Below, piece by piece: positions 50,928 through 59,659 of a stretch of DNA of 64,000 bases. Within the stretch, counting starts at the first letter, position 1. Every line of letters begins with the position of its first letter. The notes beneath the pieces were generated by a model that searched no databases, was not told the DNA's origin, and worked only from the letters and a program-made list of their open reading frames with translations. The DNA comes from Alkalimarinus coralli (GTDB lineage: Bacteria > Pseudomonadota > Gammaproteobacteria > Pseudomonadales > Oleiphilaceae), in the NCBI RefSeq assembly GCF_023650515.1, contig NZ_CP096016.1, positions 1,636,001 to 1,700,000 of the forward strand. The letters are read 5' to 3'. A program made the position numbers and the translations under genes.

Positions 50928-52142
50928 CTATCCGACCAGATTACTCATGCTTAATATAGGCAGCATTATCGCTAACACGATAATAAGAACAACGACCCCC
51001 ATTACGAGTAGCATTAGCGGCTCGAACAACCCTACGATGGTTGAAATAAGCCCTTCAAGGTCGTTTTCCTGATTTCTTGCCGTTCTTTCCAGCATCTGGT
51101 CTAACTCACCGCTGGACTCACCACTTGCCACCATATGCAGCATCATTGGAGGAAAGTAACCCGTATTCTCAAGTGACTTGGTAAGACTTGAGCCTTCACT
51201 CACCATGACTGCGGCATCCATAATGGAAGACTTGAGGCAATCATTGGATAGCACTTCACCAGAGATTCGTATCGCTTCAACCAGCGGAACCCCACTACTA
51301 TTAAGGATGCTTAGGGTACTGGCAAAACGTGCGGTATTCATTCCCCGAGACAGCTTAGAGACAAAAGGCGTCGTGAGTATCTTTTTATGCACAGAAAACC
51401 GAAATGTATCTTTCTTCATAAAGTACTGAAAGATGACAAAAGCGATAACCAAAACGATAAAAATGTACAGCCCCCAGTTACTGAGAAAGTCACTCACCAC
51501 CAGAAGCGACTGAGTTAATGCGGGGAGTTCTTGCCCGTTATTAATAAAGACTTCAATAATATCGGGGACGACATAGGTGAGCAGAAACACGACGATAGAG
51601 ATTGCGACAACAGACAGTATGACCGGGTAAATGGCTGCCAGCTGAATTTTTTGTCTGGCCTGCTGGCGAGCTTCTGTGTAGTCGGCCAGGCGATTAAGCA
51701 CCAAATCCATGTGGCCTGCATGCTCTCCTGCAGCAACCGTCGAACGATAAAGCTTGGGGAACGCACTGGGGAATTCTGCCATACTGTCGGCGAGCGTATG
51801 CCCTTCCAAAACCTTCGCCCTGATAGCCAACATAATGCCGCGAATGCGGGGTTTATCGTTTTGATCAGCAACCGCACTCAACGCCTCTTCTATAGGAATA
51901 CCGGCTTGAATTAGCGTAGCAATTTGTCGAGTGATCAGTGCAAGGTCTTTCACACTCAGACCTTTGCCTTTAGGCGCAAACGACTTGGATCGAGTCTCTT
52001 TTTCTACCGTCGTTTCAACTGATAACGGGGTAAGCCTCTTCTCTCGTAACTGTTGACGAACCTGCCTCGCGCTATCAGCTTCGATCACCCCTTTCTTTTG
52101 ACGTCCTTTTTCATCGAGGGCTTTATATTCAAACGCAGCCAT
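50928..52142 (-). CDS. gspF: Type II secretion inner-membrane platform protein F
   Basis: A 404-residue polytopic protein with the start MAAFEYKALDEKGRQKKGVIEADSARQVRQQLREKRLTPL and two homologous T2SF domains (about 70-195 and 275-395), each followed by membrane segments. RTARNQENDLEGLISTIVGLFEPLMLLVMGVVVLIIVLAIMLPI is the standard end. It is the platform that GspE turns or pushes. Located 3 bases after gspE. Confidence 0.97.
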   Translation of the reverse strand: MAAFEYKALDEKGRQKKGVIEADSARQVRQQLREKRLTPLSVETTVEKETRSKSFAPKGKGLSVKDLALITRQIATLIQAGIPIEEALSAVADQNDKPRIRGIMLAIRAKVLEGHTLADSMAEFPSAFPKLYRSTVAAGEHAGHMDLVLNRLADYTEARQQARQKIQLAAIYPVILSVVAISIVVFLLTYVVPDIIEVFINNGQELPALTQSLLVVSDFLSNWGLYIFIVLVIAFVIFQYFMKKDTFRFSVHKKILTTPFVSKLSRGMNTARFASTLSILNSSGVPLVEAIRISGEVLSNDCLKSSIMDAAVMVSEGSSLTKSLENTGYFPPMMLHMVASGESSGELDQMLERTARNQENDLEGLISTIVGLFEPLMLLVMGVVVLIIVLAIMLPILSMSNLVG

Positions 52143-52145
52143 TCA

Positions 52146-53663
52146 TTACTCCCTATGTGTGACGCGTAGAACTTCCTCAACAGACGTAACACCTGCGAGA
52201 ATTTTTGCCACACCATCAGCATGAATACTCGGCCCGTTTTTACGAGCATGCTCTTCAAGCTCCAGCTCACCGGCTTTGCTATGAATAAGGTTGCGCATTT
52301 GATCGTCTATATCGATAACTTCATAAATGCCCATTCGCCCCCGATAACCTAAATGGTTACACTCGGTGCACCCTGTAGCCCGATATATAGTGGGCGGCGA
52401 AGATGGATCCTGCTGCAGGAATTCACATGCTTCCTTGTCTGGCTGATAAGGTTCCCGGCAGTTGGAACATAGCACTCGCACCAAACGCTGGGCAATGATA
52501 CCCACCATACTTGATGAAATAAGGAATGGCTCGACCCCCATGTCGATCAGTCGCGTAATGGCCCCAACAGCACTGTTTGTGTGCAGTGTTGATAGAACCA
52601 GGTGACCGGTCAAACTAGCCTGGACAGCAATTTCGGATGTTTCAAGGTCTCGTATTTCGCCAATCATAACGACATCAGGGTCTTGACGAAGTATTGCCCT
52701 TAACCCTCGGGAGAAGGTCATATCCACTTTATTGTTGACCTGAGTCTGACCTATCCCTGGTAAGTTATATTCAATCGGGTCTTCTACGGTCAGTATGTTT
52801 CGGCTTTTATCATTAATTTCTGACAGGCCGGCATACAGCGTTGTCGTTTTACCGGAGCCCGTTGGCCCTGTAACCAGAATAATGCCATGAGGTCTGGAGA
52901 CAAGTCCTTTAAGGATTTTAAGATCCCTTGCCGACAAGCCTAACGAGTCAAGCTTAAGTCGTCCGGCTTGTTTATCCAGTAGTCGAAGTACAATTCTTTC
53001 GCCGTTAGCTGACGGCATGGTCGATACTCGAATATCAACTTCACGCCCTCCGACACGTAATGAAATCCGGCCATCTTGAGGAATTCTTTTTTCAGCAATA
53101 TCAAGCTTAGACATTACTTTTATACGGCTGATAAGGAGTGGTGCCAAAGCACGTTTTGGCTGTACGATCTCCCGCAACACACCATCCACCCTGAAACGAA
53201 CAACAAGCTGCTTCTCGAAGGTTTCGATGTGAATATCCGATGCATTGGTTTTTACAGCTTCAGTTAAAATTGCATTGATCAAGCGGATGATCGGGGCGTC
53301 ATCTTCCTGTTCCAGCAAATCTTCAGTCTCAGGAACGGAGTCTGCGAGACTTGCGAGATCCATATCGTCCCCTAACCCTTCAACCATTTGCATCGCTTCG
53401 GCAGAATCGTTTTGGTAAGCGAATGACAATGACTCCTCAAACACCTCTTTCGAGACTTGCTCAAACCGCAACTCACCCTGCATAAAGCGGTTTAACTCAC
53501 AAAACACGCTATTGTTTAATGGCTCCAAGTGCAGAACACAGCGTTCACCAGAGTGATCCTGAGTAATCACTACAGAGTGCTTTTTAGCAAAGCCAAACGG
53601 GAGCCTTCGGTAGGTAACTTCTGGTTCAGAACGAACAAGATCTGAGCTTGTTTCGAGAGTCAA
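52146..53663 (-). CDS. gspE: Type II secretion ATPase E
   Basis: A 505-residue secretion ATPase. N-terminal domain for GspL binding (about 1-120), Walker A GPTGSGKTTT near 267, Asp box ILRQDPDVVMIGEIRD near 325-340, His box LTGHLVLSTLHTN near 352-364 and a C-terminal zinc site with CSNC and CTEC pairs (about 398-441). It energises pseudopilus assembly. First gene of the nine-gene minus-strand operon; divergent from gspC. The promoter must lie in the 268-base region between them. Confidence 0.98.
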   Translation of the reverse strand: MTLETSSDLVRSEPEVTYRRLPFGFAKKHSVVITQDHSGERCVLHLEPLNNSVFCELNRFMQGELRFEQVSKEVFEESLSFAYQNDSAEAMQMVEGLGDDMDLASLADSVPETEDLLEQEDDAPIIRLINAILTEAVKTNASDIHIETFEKQLVVRFRVDGVLREIVQPKRALAPLLISRIKVMSKLDIAEKRIPQDGRISLRVGGREVDIRVSTMPSANGERIVLRLLDKQAGRLKLDSLGLSARDLKILKGLVSRPHGIILVTGPTGSGKTTTLYAGLSEINDKSRNILTVEDPIEYNLPGIGQTQVNNKVDMTFSRGLRAILRQDPDVVMIGEIRDLETSEIAVQASLTGHLVLSTLHTNSAVGAITRLIDMGVEPFLISSSMVGIIAQRLVRVLCSNCREPYQPDKEACEFLQQDPSSPPTIYRATGCTECNHLGYRGRMGIYEVIDIDDQMRNLIHSKAGELELEEHARKNGPSIHADGVAKILAGVTSVEEVLRVTHRE

Positions 53664-53931
53664 AGCGAGCTCCTTGCGGGTAACAAATATTTAACCATGG
53701 ACATTTTTATTATAGTCATCTAAATAAAAGTAATAGCGGAATATCCGTAAAAATAAACCGAATTAATAAGGTATTAAACACATTTTGTCTGTAAATTGAC
53801 GCTAACGCAAAATTTATTTTATTAACAATACGTTAATTAAGGAAGCCTGGCAGGACAAACAAGACTATAATTATTCACATTGGCACTCTAATATAATAAA
53901 CACTCTATAAGAACAAAGGTTAGCACCTACA
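53664..53931. promoter_or_regulatory. gspE-gspC divergent promoter region
   Basis: An AT-rich region with no gene. TTGACGCTAACGCAAA at 53796-53811 differs at only two positions from the LiuR-type site at 55368-55383, and TTGACG there could also be a -35 box for gspC. This shared motif is the only recognisable signal. Confidence 0.45.
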
Positions 53932-54600
53932 GTGAACAAAATTGCGATACAACAAAAGATACCAGTCATTGTTTTATGTTTATTGATTGCGGCTATGATC
54001 GCCACATTATCTCTGCAAGCTTATAACTTTTTTGCCCCTCTCCAAAACACGTCTCAAGAAACAGTTAGTCAAACAACGGTACAGCCTGTCCAAAACACAC
54101 GTCCGCAACGGAATATCGATCAGTTTGCACTATTTGGAATCGCAAAGGATGATAGCCAGCAACCTGCGGAAGTAAAAACAGAAGATCTCCCCAAGACCAA
54201 TTTAAGGCTGCTCCTGCGGGGGGTTTCAGCATCCTCTGAACAAGGAAAAGTGAGTGCATTGATAGAAGGCCCCGATAAAGAAACCCTAAAGTACTCTATT
54301 AATGATGTTCTGCCAGGTAATGCAAAACTTCGAAGTGTTCACGATAAGCGGATTGTAATAGAGAGAAATGGCCGATTGGAAAATCTATACTTCCCTGATG
54401 ATGTCAGCATCGGGATCGTTCGCAATGATAATAACAACTCAAACGTGCGTGCGGCTCAGCAAAAAAGAACCCAGCCACTTGAAGTACCTAAAAACTTTAC
54501 CAGACCAGCCGTCAACCTGGACACCCTTAGTGAGCAACGAAAACAAGAGATAAAAAACAGGCTGGAACAGCTTAGAGAAAAGATGAAGCAGGCACCCTAA
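53932..54600 (+). CDS. gspC: Type II secretion system protein C (no PDZ domain)
   Basis: A 222-residue protein starting at GTG 53932. One membrane segment (about residues 12-31), a linker, then the HR domain: NIDQFALFGI near 60, LPKTNLRLLLRGVSAS near 86, SALIEGPDKETLKYSINDVLPGNAKLRSVHDKRIVIERNGRLENL. The last 50 residues are charged and coiled, with no PDZ domain, unlike longer GspC proteins. GspC normally connects the platform to the secretin GspD; no gspD follows here. It is followed after 48 bases by a LapG-like gene. Confidence 0.9.
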   Translation: MNKIAIQQKIPVIVLCLLIAAMIATLSLQAYNFFAPLQNTSQETVSQTTVQPVQNTRPQRNIDQFALFGIAKDDSQQPAEVKTEDLPKTNLRLLLRGVSASSEQGKVSALIEGPDKETLKYSINDVLPGNAKLRSVHDKRIVIERNGRLENLYFPDDVSIGIVRNDNNNSNVRAAQQKRTQPLEVPKNFTRPAVNLDTLSEQRKQEIKNRLEQLREKMKQAP

Positions 54601-54648
54601 CCAATAAACCTTGCCTGAAATAAAAATAACACAAACCAGATTAAACCA

Positions 54649-55311
54649 ATGCTGTTATCACAAACGCTAAACAGTCATTTTCGTAATCCGCTGATACTGG
54701 CTTTTTCTCTCAGTATTTCAGCACTCTATGCGTTTGAGTTAAGCGATAAACTACTAGGCTTTATCGAAAGCAAATATGGTCAATCTGCCAGAAGCCGGCT
54801 TGAGTTATGGCAGAAACTCGCGACCACTCCCTCTCAGCTTTCTGAGGCGGACAAGTTAAACCAGGTTAACCGTTTCTTTAACACTGCAAAGTTTAAGTCT
54901 GACCTGCAACATTGGGGGCAAGAGGACTACTGGGCGACACCTGTAGAGCTTCTTGCAACCAATGGAGGCGACTGCGAAGACTATTCCATCGCTAAATACT
55001 TTACACTGAAGACAATGGGCATCCCGGTAGATAAACTCCGCATTACCTACGTCAAAGCCATTCGCCTGAACCAAGCGCATATGGTACTTGCTTACTATGA
55101 AACGCCCAGTGCTGAACCACTCATACTCGATAACCTCATAGCAGACATCAAACCTGCCTCAAAGCGCACAGATTTAGTCCCCGTTTATAGCTTTAATGGT
55201 GATGGCCTATGGCTGTCTAAACAAAGAGGCCAAGGAAAAAGAATTGGCGAATCTGAAAAACTCTCTCGCTGGGTCGATCTTAACTCCAGACTACTTGATG
55301 ACTTGAAGTAG
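54649..55311 (+). CDS. Periplasmic transglutaminase-like cysteine protease (LapG/BTLCP family)
   Basis: A 220-residue protein with a signal-like hydrophobic N-terminus (ILAFSLSISALYA). A full BTLCP domain follows, with the triad visible as Cys109 in GGDCEDYS, His144 in AHMVLAYY and Asp161 in LILDNLI, spaced as in LapG. LapG clips large biofilm adhesins from the surface unless held by the c-di-GMP receptor LapD. No lapD or large adhesin gene is in the window. It occupies the place of gspD after gspC, so a role in the T2SS context is possible but unproven. Confidence 0.88.
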   Translation: MLLSQTLNSHFRNPLILAFSLSISALYAFELSDKLLGFIESKYGQSARSRLELWQKLATTPSQLSEADKLNQVNRFFNTAKFKSDLQHWGQEDYWATPVELLATNGGDCEDYSIAKYFTLKTMGIPVDKLRITYVKAIRLNQAHMVLAYYETPSAEPLILDNLIADIKPASKRTDLVPVYSFNGDGLWLSKQRGQGKRIGESEKLSRWVDLNSRLLDDLK

Positions 55312-55367
55312 CACAGATCCAAATAACATTTCTTCATTACCAGATTAGGTATATGCCAATCGATTAG

Positions 55368-55399
55368 TTGACGTTAACGTAAACGTAATTCATTATACT
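55368..55399 (+). promoter_or_regulatory. LiuR-type operator and liu promoter
   Basis: TTGACGTTAACGTAAA at 55368-55383 contains the palindrome ACGTTAACGT and resembles the LiuR operator of gammaproteobacteria. TTGACG may be the -35 box and TATACT at 55394-55399 the -10, with a 20-base spacer like MerR-controlled promoters (CATTAT at 55391-55396 would give 17). It lies 64-95 bases before the liuR start. Confidence 0.7.
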
Positions 55400-55462
55400 C
55401 TTATTAAAGGCAATGCTTTCAATTAGCCAAAAAACTCTTTACGGATGCGATTTTAAAATACG

Positions 55463-55843
55463 ATGCCTAAGACATTTTCTATCAGTGAGCTATCAAAAGA
55501 GTTCGATGTGACAACGCGAACTATTCGGTTTTATGAGTCGGAGGGCTTGTTAGCGCCTACCCGCAACGGCCAAACAAGAGTTTACTCAGACCAGGATAGA
55601 GTTAATTTAAAGCTAATTCTAAGAGGTAAACGGCTGGGGTTTAGCCTTTCCGAGTCAAAGGAATTAATTCAGCTATATGACCCGGAGTCTGGAAACACAA
55701 AGCAGTTGAATACACTGCTTGAAAAGATAGAGCAACAACGTTCAGTACTCAGCCAGCAACTCCAAGACATAAAGTTGATGCAAGCTGAACTGGACGATGC
55801 AGAGCTTAGATGTAGAGAAGCATTTTCTAACACTGACAAATAA
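55463..55843 (+). CDS. liuR: MerR-family repressor of the leucine/isovalerate catabolic operon
   Basis: A 126-residue MerR protein: winged helix-turn-helix FSISELSKEFDVTTRTIRFYESEGLLAP (about 4-32), second helices to about 75, then a dimerisation coiled coil (LLEKIEQQRSVLSQQLQDIKLMQAELDDAE). There are no clustered metal-binding cysteines, which suits LiuR rather than a metal sensor. It is the first gene of the liu operon, 43 bases before the isovaleryl-CoA dehydrogenase, and has a palindromic site upstream. It likely represses the operon and itself until a pathway intermediate binds. Confidence 0.93.
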   Translation: MPKTFSISELSKEFDVTTRTIRFYESEGLLAPTRNGQTRVYSDQDRVNLKLILRGKRLGFSLSESKELIQLYDPESGNTKQLNTLLEKIEQQRSVLSQQLQDIKLMQAELDDAELRCREAFSNTDK

Positions 55844-55886
55844 CCTATTGACCCATCTTCAATAATAAAAACTGAGGGAATAACAC

Positions 55887-57056
55887 ATGGCAAACCAATA
55901 CAGTTCACTAAATTTTGGCCTTGGCGAAACCGTCAACATGCTAAGAGATCAGGTGAAGCAATTTGCCAACAACGAAATAGCCCCCATAGCCGCTAAAACC
56001 GATAGTGAAAATGAGTTCCCGAATGCCCTGTGGAAAAAATTCGGCGAGCTGGGTTTGCTGGGTATTACCGTCGACGAGTCTCTTGGAGGCTCAGGCATGG
56101 GGTATTTAGCCCATACGATTGCAATGGAAGAAATCAGCCGGGCCTCTGCATCAATTGGCTTGAGTTATGGGGCGCACTCAAACTTATGTGTAAACCAAAT
56201 ATATCGTAATGGCACCCCGGAGCAACAACAGAAATACCTTCCCAAATTAATATCTGGTGAGCATATCGGCGCGCTGGCAATGAGCGAACCCAATGCGGGA
56301 AGTGATGTTGTCAGTATGAAGCTTAAAGCCGAAAAGAATGGTGATAAATACATACTGAACGGCACTAAAATGTGGATCACCAACGGGCCAGATGCTAACA
56401 CCTACGTCATCTATGCAAAAACAGACATCGCTAAAGGGCCTCACGGCATCACGGCATTTATTGTTGAGCGTGACTTTCCCGGCTTTTCAAGGTCTCCCAA
56501 ACTGGACAAGTTAGGCATGCGTGGTTCAAACACCTGTGAACTGGTCTTTCAAGACTGTGAAGTGCCAGAAGAAAACATCTTGGGAGGGGAAAATAACGGC
56601 GTAAAAGTTCTTATGAGCGGACTGGATTTCGAGCGTGTCGTACTGGCAGGCGGCCCAATCGGCATCATGCAGGCCTGTATGGATATTGTTGTACCCTACA
56701 TTCATGAGCGAAAGCAGTTTAATCAGTCTATTGGTGAATTTCAGTTGATCCAGGGAAAAGTCGCCGATATGTATACCACACTGAATGCCTGCAAGGCGTA
56801 TTTATACGCTGTTGCCAACGCCTGTGACCGAGGCGAAACAACACGTAAAGATGCCGCTGGGGTTATCCTGTACTGCGCTGAAGCTGCAACAAAAATGGCG
56901 CTTGAAGCAATTCAGATACTCGGCGGTAATGGCTACATTAACGAGTTTTCCGCAGGCCGTCTGCTACGAGACGCAAAGCTGTATGAAATTGGAGCCGGGA
57001 CATCCGAAATACGACGAATGTTAATCGGGCGAGAACTCTATGTAGAGTCAAAATAA
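55887..57056 (+). CDS. liuA: Isovaleryl-CoA dehydrogenase
   Basis: A 389-residue acyl-CoA dehydrogenase that oxidises isovaleryl-CoA to 3-methylcrotonyl-CoA, reducing [23 protein letters not shown] and [20 protein letters not shown] are the FAD/substrate strands; [18 protein letters not shown] carries the Glu that serves as catalytic base in isovaleryl-CoA dehydrogenases, rather than the C-terminal Glu of other ACADs; [19 protein letters not shown] closes the protein. Context with MCC subunits and HMG-CoA lyase fixes the substrate. Confidence 0.96.
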   Translation: MANQYSSLNFGLGETVNMLRDQVKQFANNEIAPIAAKTDSENEFPNALWKKFGELGLLGITVDESLGGSGMGYLAHTIAMEEISRASASIGLSYGAHSNLCVNQIYRNGTPEQQQKYLPKLISGEHIGALAMSEPNAGSDVVSMKLKAEKNGDKYILNGTKMWITNGPDANTYVIYAKTDIAKGPHGITAFIVERDFPGFSRSPKLDKLGMRGSNTCELVFQDCEVPEENILGGENNGVKVLMSGLDFERVVLAGGPIGIMQACMDIVVPYIHERKQFNQSIGEFQLIQGKVADMYTTLNACKAYLYAVANACDRGETTRKDAAGVILYCAEAATKMALEAIQILGGNGYINEFSAGRLLRDAKLYEIGAGTSEIRRMLIGRELYVESK

Positions 57057-57109
57057 CCCTTCGTCCTCGTCAAATTACAAGCAAAGCCTAACATAAAGCG
57101 GATAAGATC

Positions 57110-58717
57110 ATGGCAGTCATCAAGAGTAAAATTAACACTCACTCGGACACATTTCGCCAGCGCGAATCAGCAATGAATGCGCTGGTCAATAAGCTTGATT
57201 CGGTGGTCGATGACATCAAATCAGGTGGGGGTGAAGCCGCCCTTAAGAAGCATCTCTCAAAAGGAAAGCTCCCCCCTCGAGAACGTGTTGCAAAGTTGCT
57301 TGACCCTGGCACGCCGTTCCTCGAAATCTGTCAGCTCGCGGCGCATGAAGTTTATGATGACAAAGTCCCTGCCGCAGGCGTAATTGCTGGTATCGGAAGA
57401 GTCGAAGGGGTCGAATGTATGATCGTCGCCAATGACTCTACAGTGAAAGGTGGAACCTACTACCCTCTTTCAGTTAAAAAACATATCAGGGCCCAGACAA
57501 TTGCAGAAGAAAACGGCCTACCCTGCATATACCTTGTTGACTCAGGAGGCGCTAACCTCCCCCAGCAAGACGAAGTATTTCCTGATGCTGAACATTTCGG
57601 ACATATATTTTACAGACAAGCAAACATGTCTGCTAAAGGCATTCCCCAAATAGCCGTAGTTATGGGGCTGTGTACCGCCGGGGGCGCTTATGTCCCCGCG
57701 ATGGCTGATGAAAGCATCATGGTAAAAGAACAAAGCACGATATTCCTGGCTGGTCCTCCTCTAGTTAAAGCTGCAACAGGTGAAGAGGTCTCAGCTGAAG
57801 AGCTAGGCGGTGCCGATGTTCACTGTAAAGTATCCGGCGTTGCTGATTATTATGCACAAAATGATGAGCACGCACTTTATCTTGCCAGGCAGTGTATTAA
57901 AAACACACATCATCAAAAGCAGCCATTGGCACAAGCTGTACCACCAAAAGAACCTCTATACTCACCCGACGAGCTGGCAGGCGTGGTACCGGCTGACCTC
58001 AAAACACCATACGATGCGCGTGAGGTCATCGCCCGAATTGTCGACGGCTCAGAATTTGACGAATTCAAACAGTTCTATGGAACCACTCTGGTCTGCGGCT
58101 TTTCCCGCATTATGGGCTACCCGGTCGGAATTATCGCCAATAACGGCGTCCTGTTTTCAGAGTCCGCGCAAAAAGGTGCTCACTTTATCGAGCTATGCTG
58201 CCAACGAAATATTCCATTGGTGTTCCTGCAAAATATTACGGGCTTTATGGTTGGTAAAAAATATGAAGAAGGCGGTATAGCCAAGCACGGCGCAAAGATG
58301 GTAACCGCAGTCGCCTGTGCAAAAGTCCCCAAGTATACCGTAGTCATCGGTGGCAGCTTTGGTGCCGGAAATTATGGCATGTGTGGTCGGGCCTATAAGC
58401 CTCGCTTTTTATGGATGTGGCCTAACGCCCGCATATCAGTGATGGGCGGAGAGCAAGCGGCAGGGGTTCTCGCTCAGGTTAAAAGAGCAAACTATGAACG
58501 CAAGGGCGTAAACTGGAGCGAACAGGCTGAAAGCGAGTTTAAACAGCCAATAATTGAGCAATTTGAAGAACAGTCTGACCCGTATTACGCAAGCGCCCGA
58601 CTCTGGGATGACGGGATCATCAAACCATCCGATACCCGACGTGTACTTGGGCTTGCTATATCAGCATCATTCAACATAAAAAGTGAAGAAACCAAATTTG
58701 GCGTATTCCGAATGTAA
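57110..58717 (+). CDS. liuB: 3-Methylcrotonyl-CoA carboxylase, carboxyltransferase (beta) subunit
   Basis: A 535-residue carboxyltransferase that moves the carboxyl group from biotin to 3-methylcrotonyl-CoA. N-terminal crotonase-like half with [21 protein letters not shown] and [21 protein letters not shown]-terminal half with [47 protein letters not shown] and [38 protein letters not shown], the last typical of MCC beta rather than propionyl-CoA carboxylase. Lies between liuA and liuC. Confidence 0.97.
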   Translation: MAVIKSKINTHSDTFRQRESAMNALVNKLDSVVDDIKSGGGEAALKKHLSKGKLPPRERVAKLLDPGTPFLEICQLAAHEVYDDKVPAAGVIAGIGRVEGVECMIVANDSTVKGGTYYPLSVKKHIRAQTIAEENGLPCIYLVDSGGANLPQQDEVFPDAEHFGHIFYRQANMSAKGIPQIAVVMGLCTAGGAYVPAMADESIMVKEQSTIFLAGPPLVKAATGEEVSAEELGGADVHCKVSGVADYYAQNDEHALYLARQCIKNTHHQKQPLAQAVPPKEPLYSPDELAGVVPADLKTPYDAREVIARIVDGSEFDEFKQFYGTTLVCGFSRIMGYPVGIIANNGVLFSESAQKGAHFIELCCQRNIPLVFLQNITGFMVGKKYEEGGIAKHGAKMVTAVACAKVPKYTVVIGGSFGAGNYGMCGRAYKPRFLWMWPNARISVMGGEQAAGVLAQVKRANYERKGVNWSEQAESEFKQPIIEQFEEQSDPYYASARLWDDGIIKPSDTRRVLGLAISASFNIKSEETKFGVFRM

Positions 58718-58793
58718 CGTATCTGAAAGCGCAGTCAGTTTAATTCAAATTTGGCTAAGCCAATCATATTGATACTATTTCAGTGGACAAATC

Positions 58794-59657
58794 ATGAGAT
58801 CAAATACAACAACGCCGACTGACAACGCCCTTATCTACGAGGTGCACGACAATGGTGTTGCCCTGATAAAGCTTAATAGACCCAAGCTTGGAAATGCATT
58901 CGATGACAACCTTATCAAGCATCTTACAAATGCCTTCATAGATGCTGATAACAATGATTCTGTTTCGGTGATTCTACTGTGCTCCAACGGCAAACATTTT
59001 TCCGCTGGTGCAGATCTGAACTGGATGAAATCCATGGCTAACGCTAACTACGATGAAAACCTTTCAGATGCTCACAGGCTCGCAAAACTCATGTCAACGA
59101 TTAACGCATGCAGTAAACCCGTCGTTGCACGGGTTCAAGGGGCTGCTTACGGCGGTGCCATTGGGCTCATTGCCTGCTCGGACATTGCTATAGCGGAAAA
59201 TGGAGCAAGCTTTGCGTTGAGTGAAGTTAAGCTTGGTTTGAGCCCGGCAACGATAAGCCCTTATGTCATTGACGCCATTGGCGCTCGAGCCGCTCGACGC
59301 CTGTTCCTAACTGGCGAAGTATTCGACGCCAATAAGGCGCTCTCCATTGGCCTAATAAGTGAAGTTACGCCTCCCGACCTACTTATCGAAACAACTGATT
59401 CAATTATTTCATCATTGCTTAAAAACGGGCCAACAGCGATTGCGTCTACAAAAGCACTCATCGATAAAGTCAGTAGGCATGAGAACAACGAACAGTTGAC
59501 CGATTATACCTGCGAATTAATCGCAGCCTTAAGGGTGTCCGAAGAAGGACAAGAAGGATTAAGCGCATTTTTGGAAAAGCGCGCTCCAAATTGGCCACCT
59601 AGAACAAAACCATTAAACCCGAATAACATCGACTCAAACTCTATCGAGGCAGGCTAA
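58794..59657 (+). CDS. liuC: 3-Methylglutaconyl-CoA hydratase (enoyl-CoA hydratase family)
   Basis: A 287-residue crotonase-fold enzyme that hydrates 3-methylglutaconyl-CoA to HMG-CoA. Oxyanion-hole segments HFSAGADLNWMKSMA (near 63) and RVQGAAYGGAIGLIACSDIAIAE (near 108) and the SEVKLGLSPATISPYVIDAIG catalytic loop (near 142) are present; the last segment is typical for LiuC. It has a slightly longer C-terminal tail (to 287) than common 260-residue relatives. Ends three bases before liuD. Confidence 0.93.
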   Translation: MRSNTTTPTDNALIYEVHDNGVALIKLNRPKLGNAFDDNLIKHLTNAFIDADNNDSVSVILLCSNGKHFSAGADLNWMKSMANANYDENLSDAHRLAKLMSTINACSKPVVARVQGAAYGGAIGLIACSDIAIAENGASFALSEVKLGLSPATISPYVIDAIGARAARRLFLTGEVFDANKALSIGLISEVTPPDLLIETTDSIISSLLKNGPTAIASTKALIDKVSRHENNEQLTDYTCELIAALRVSEEGQEGLSAFLEKRAPNWPPRTKPLNPNNIDSNSIEAG

Positions 59658-59659
59658 CT

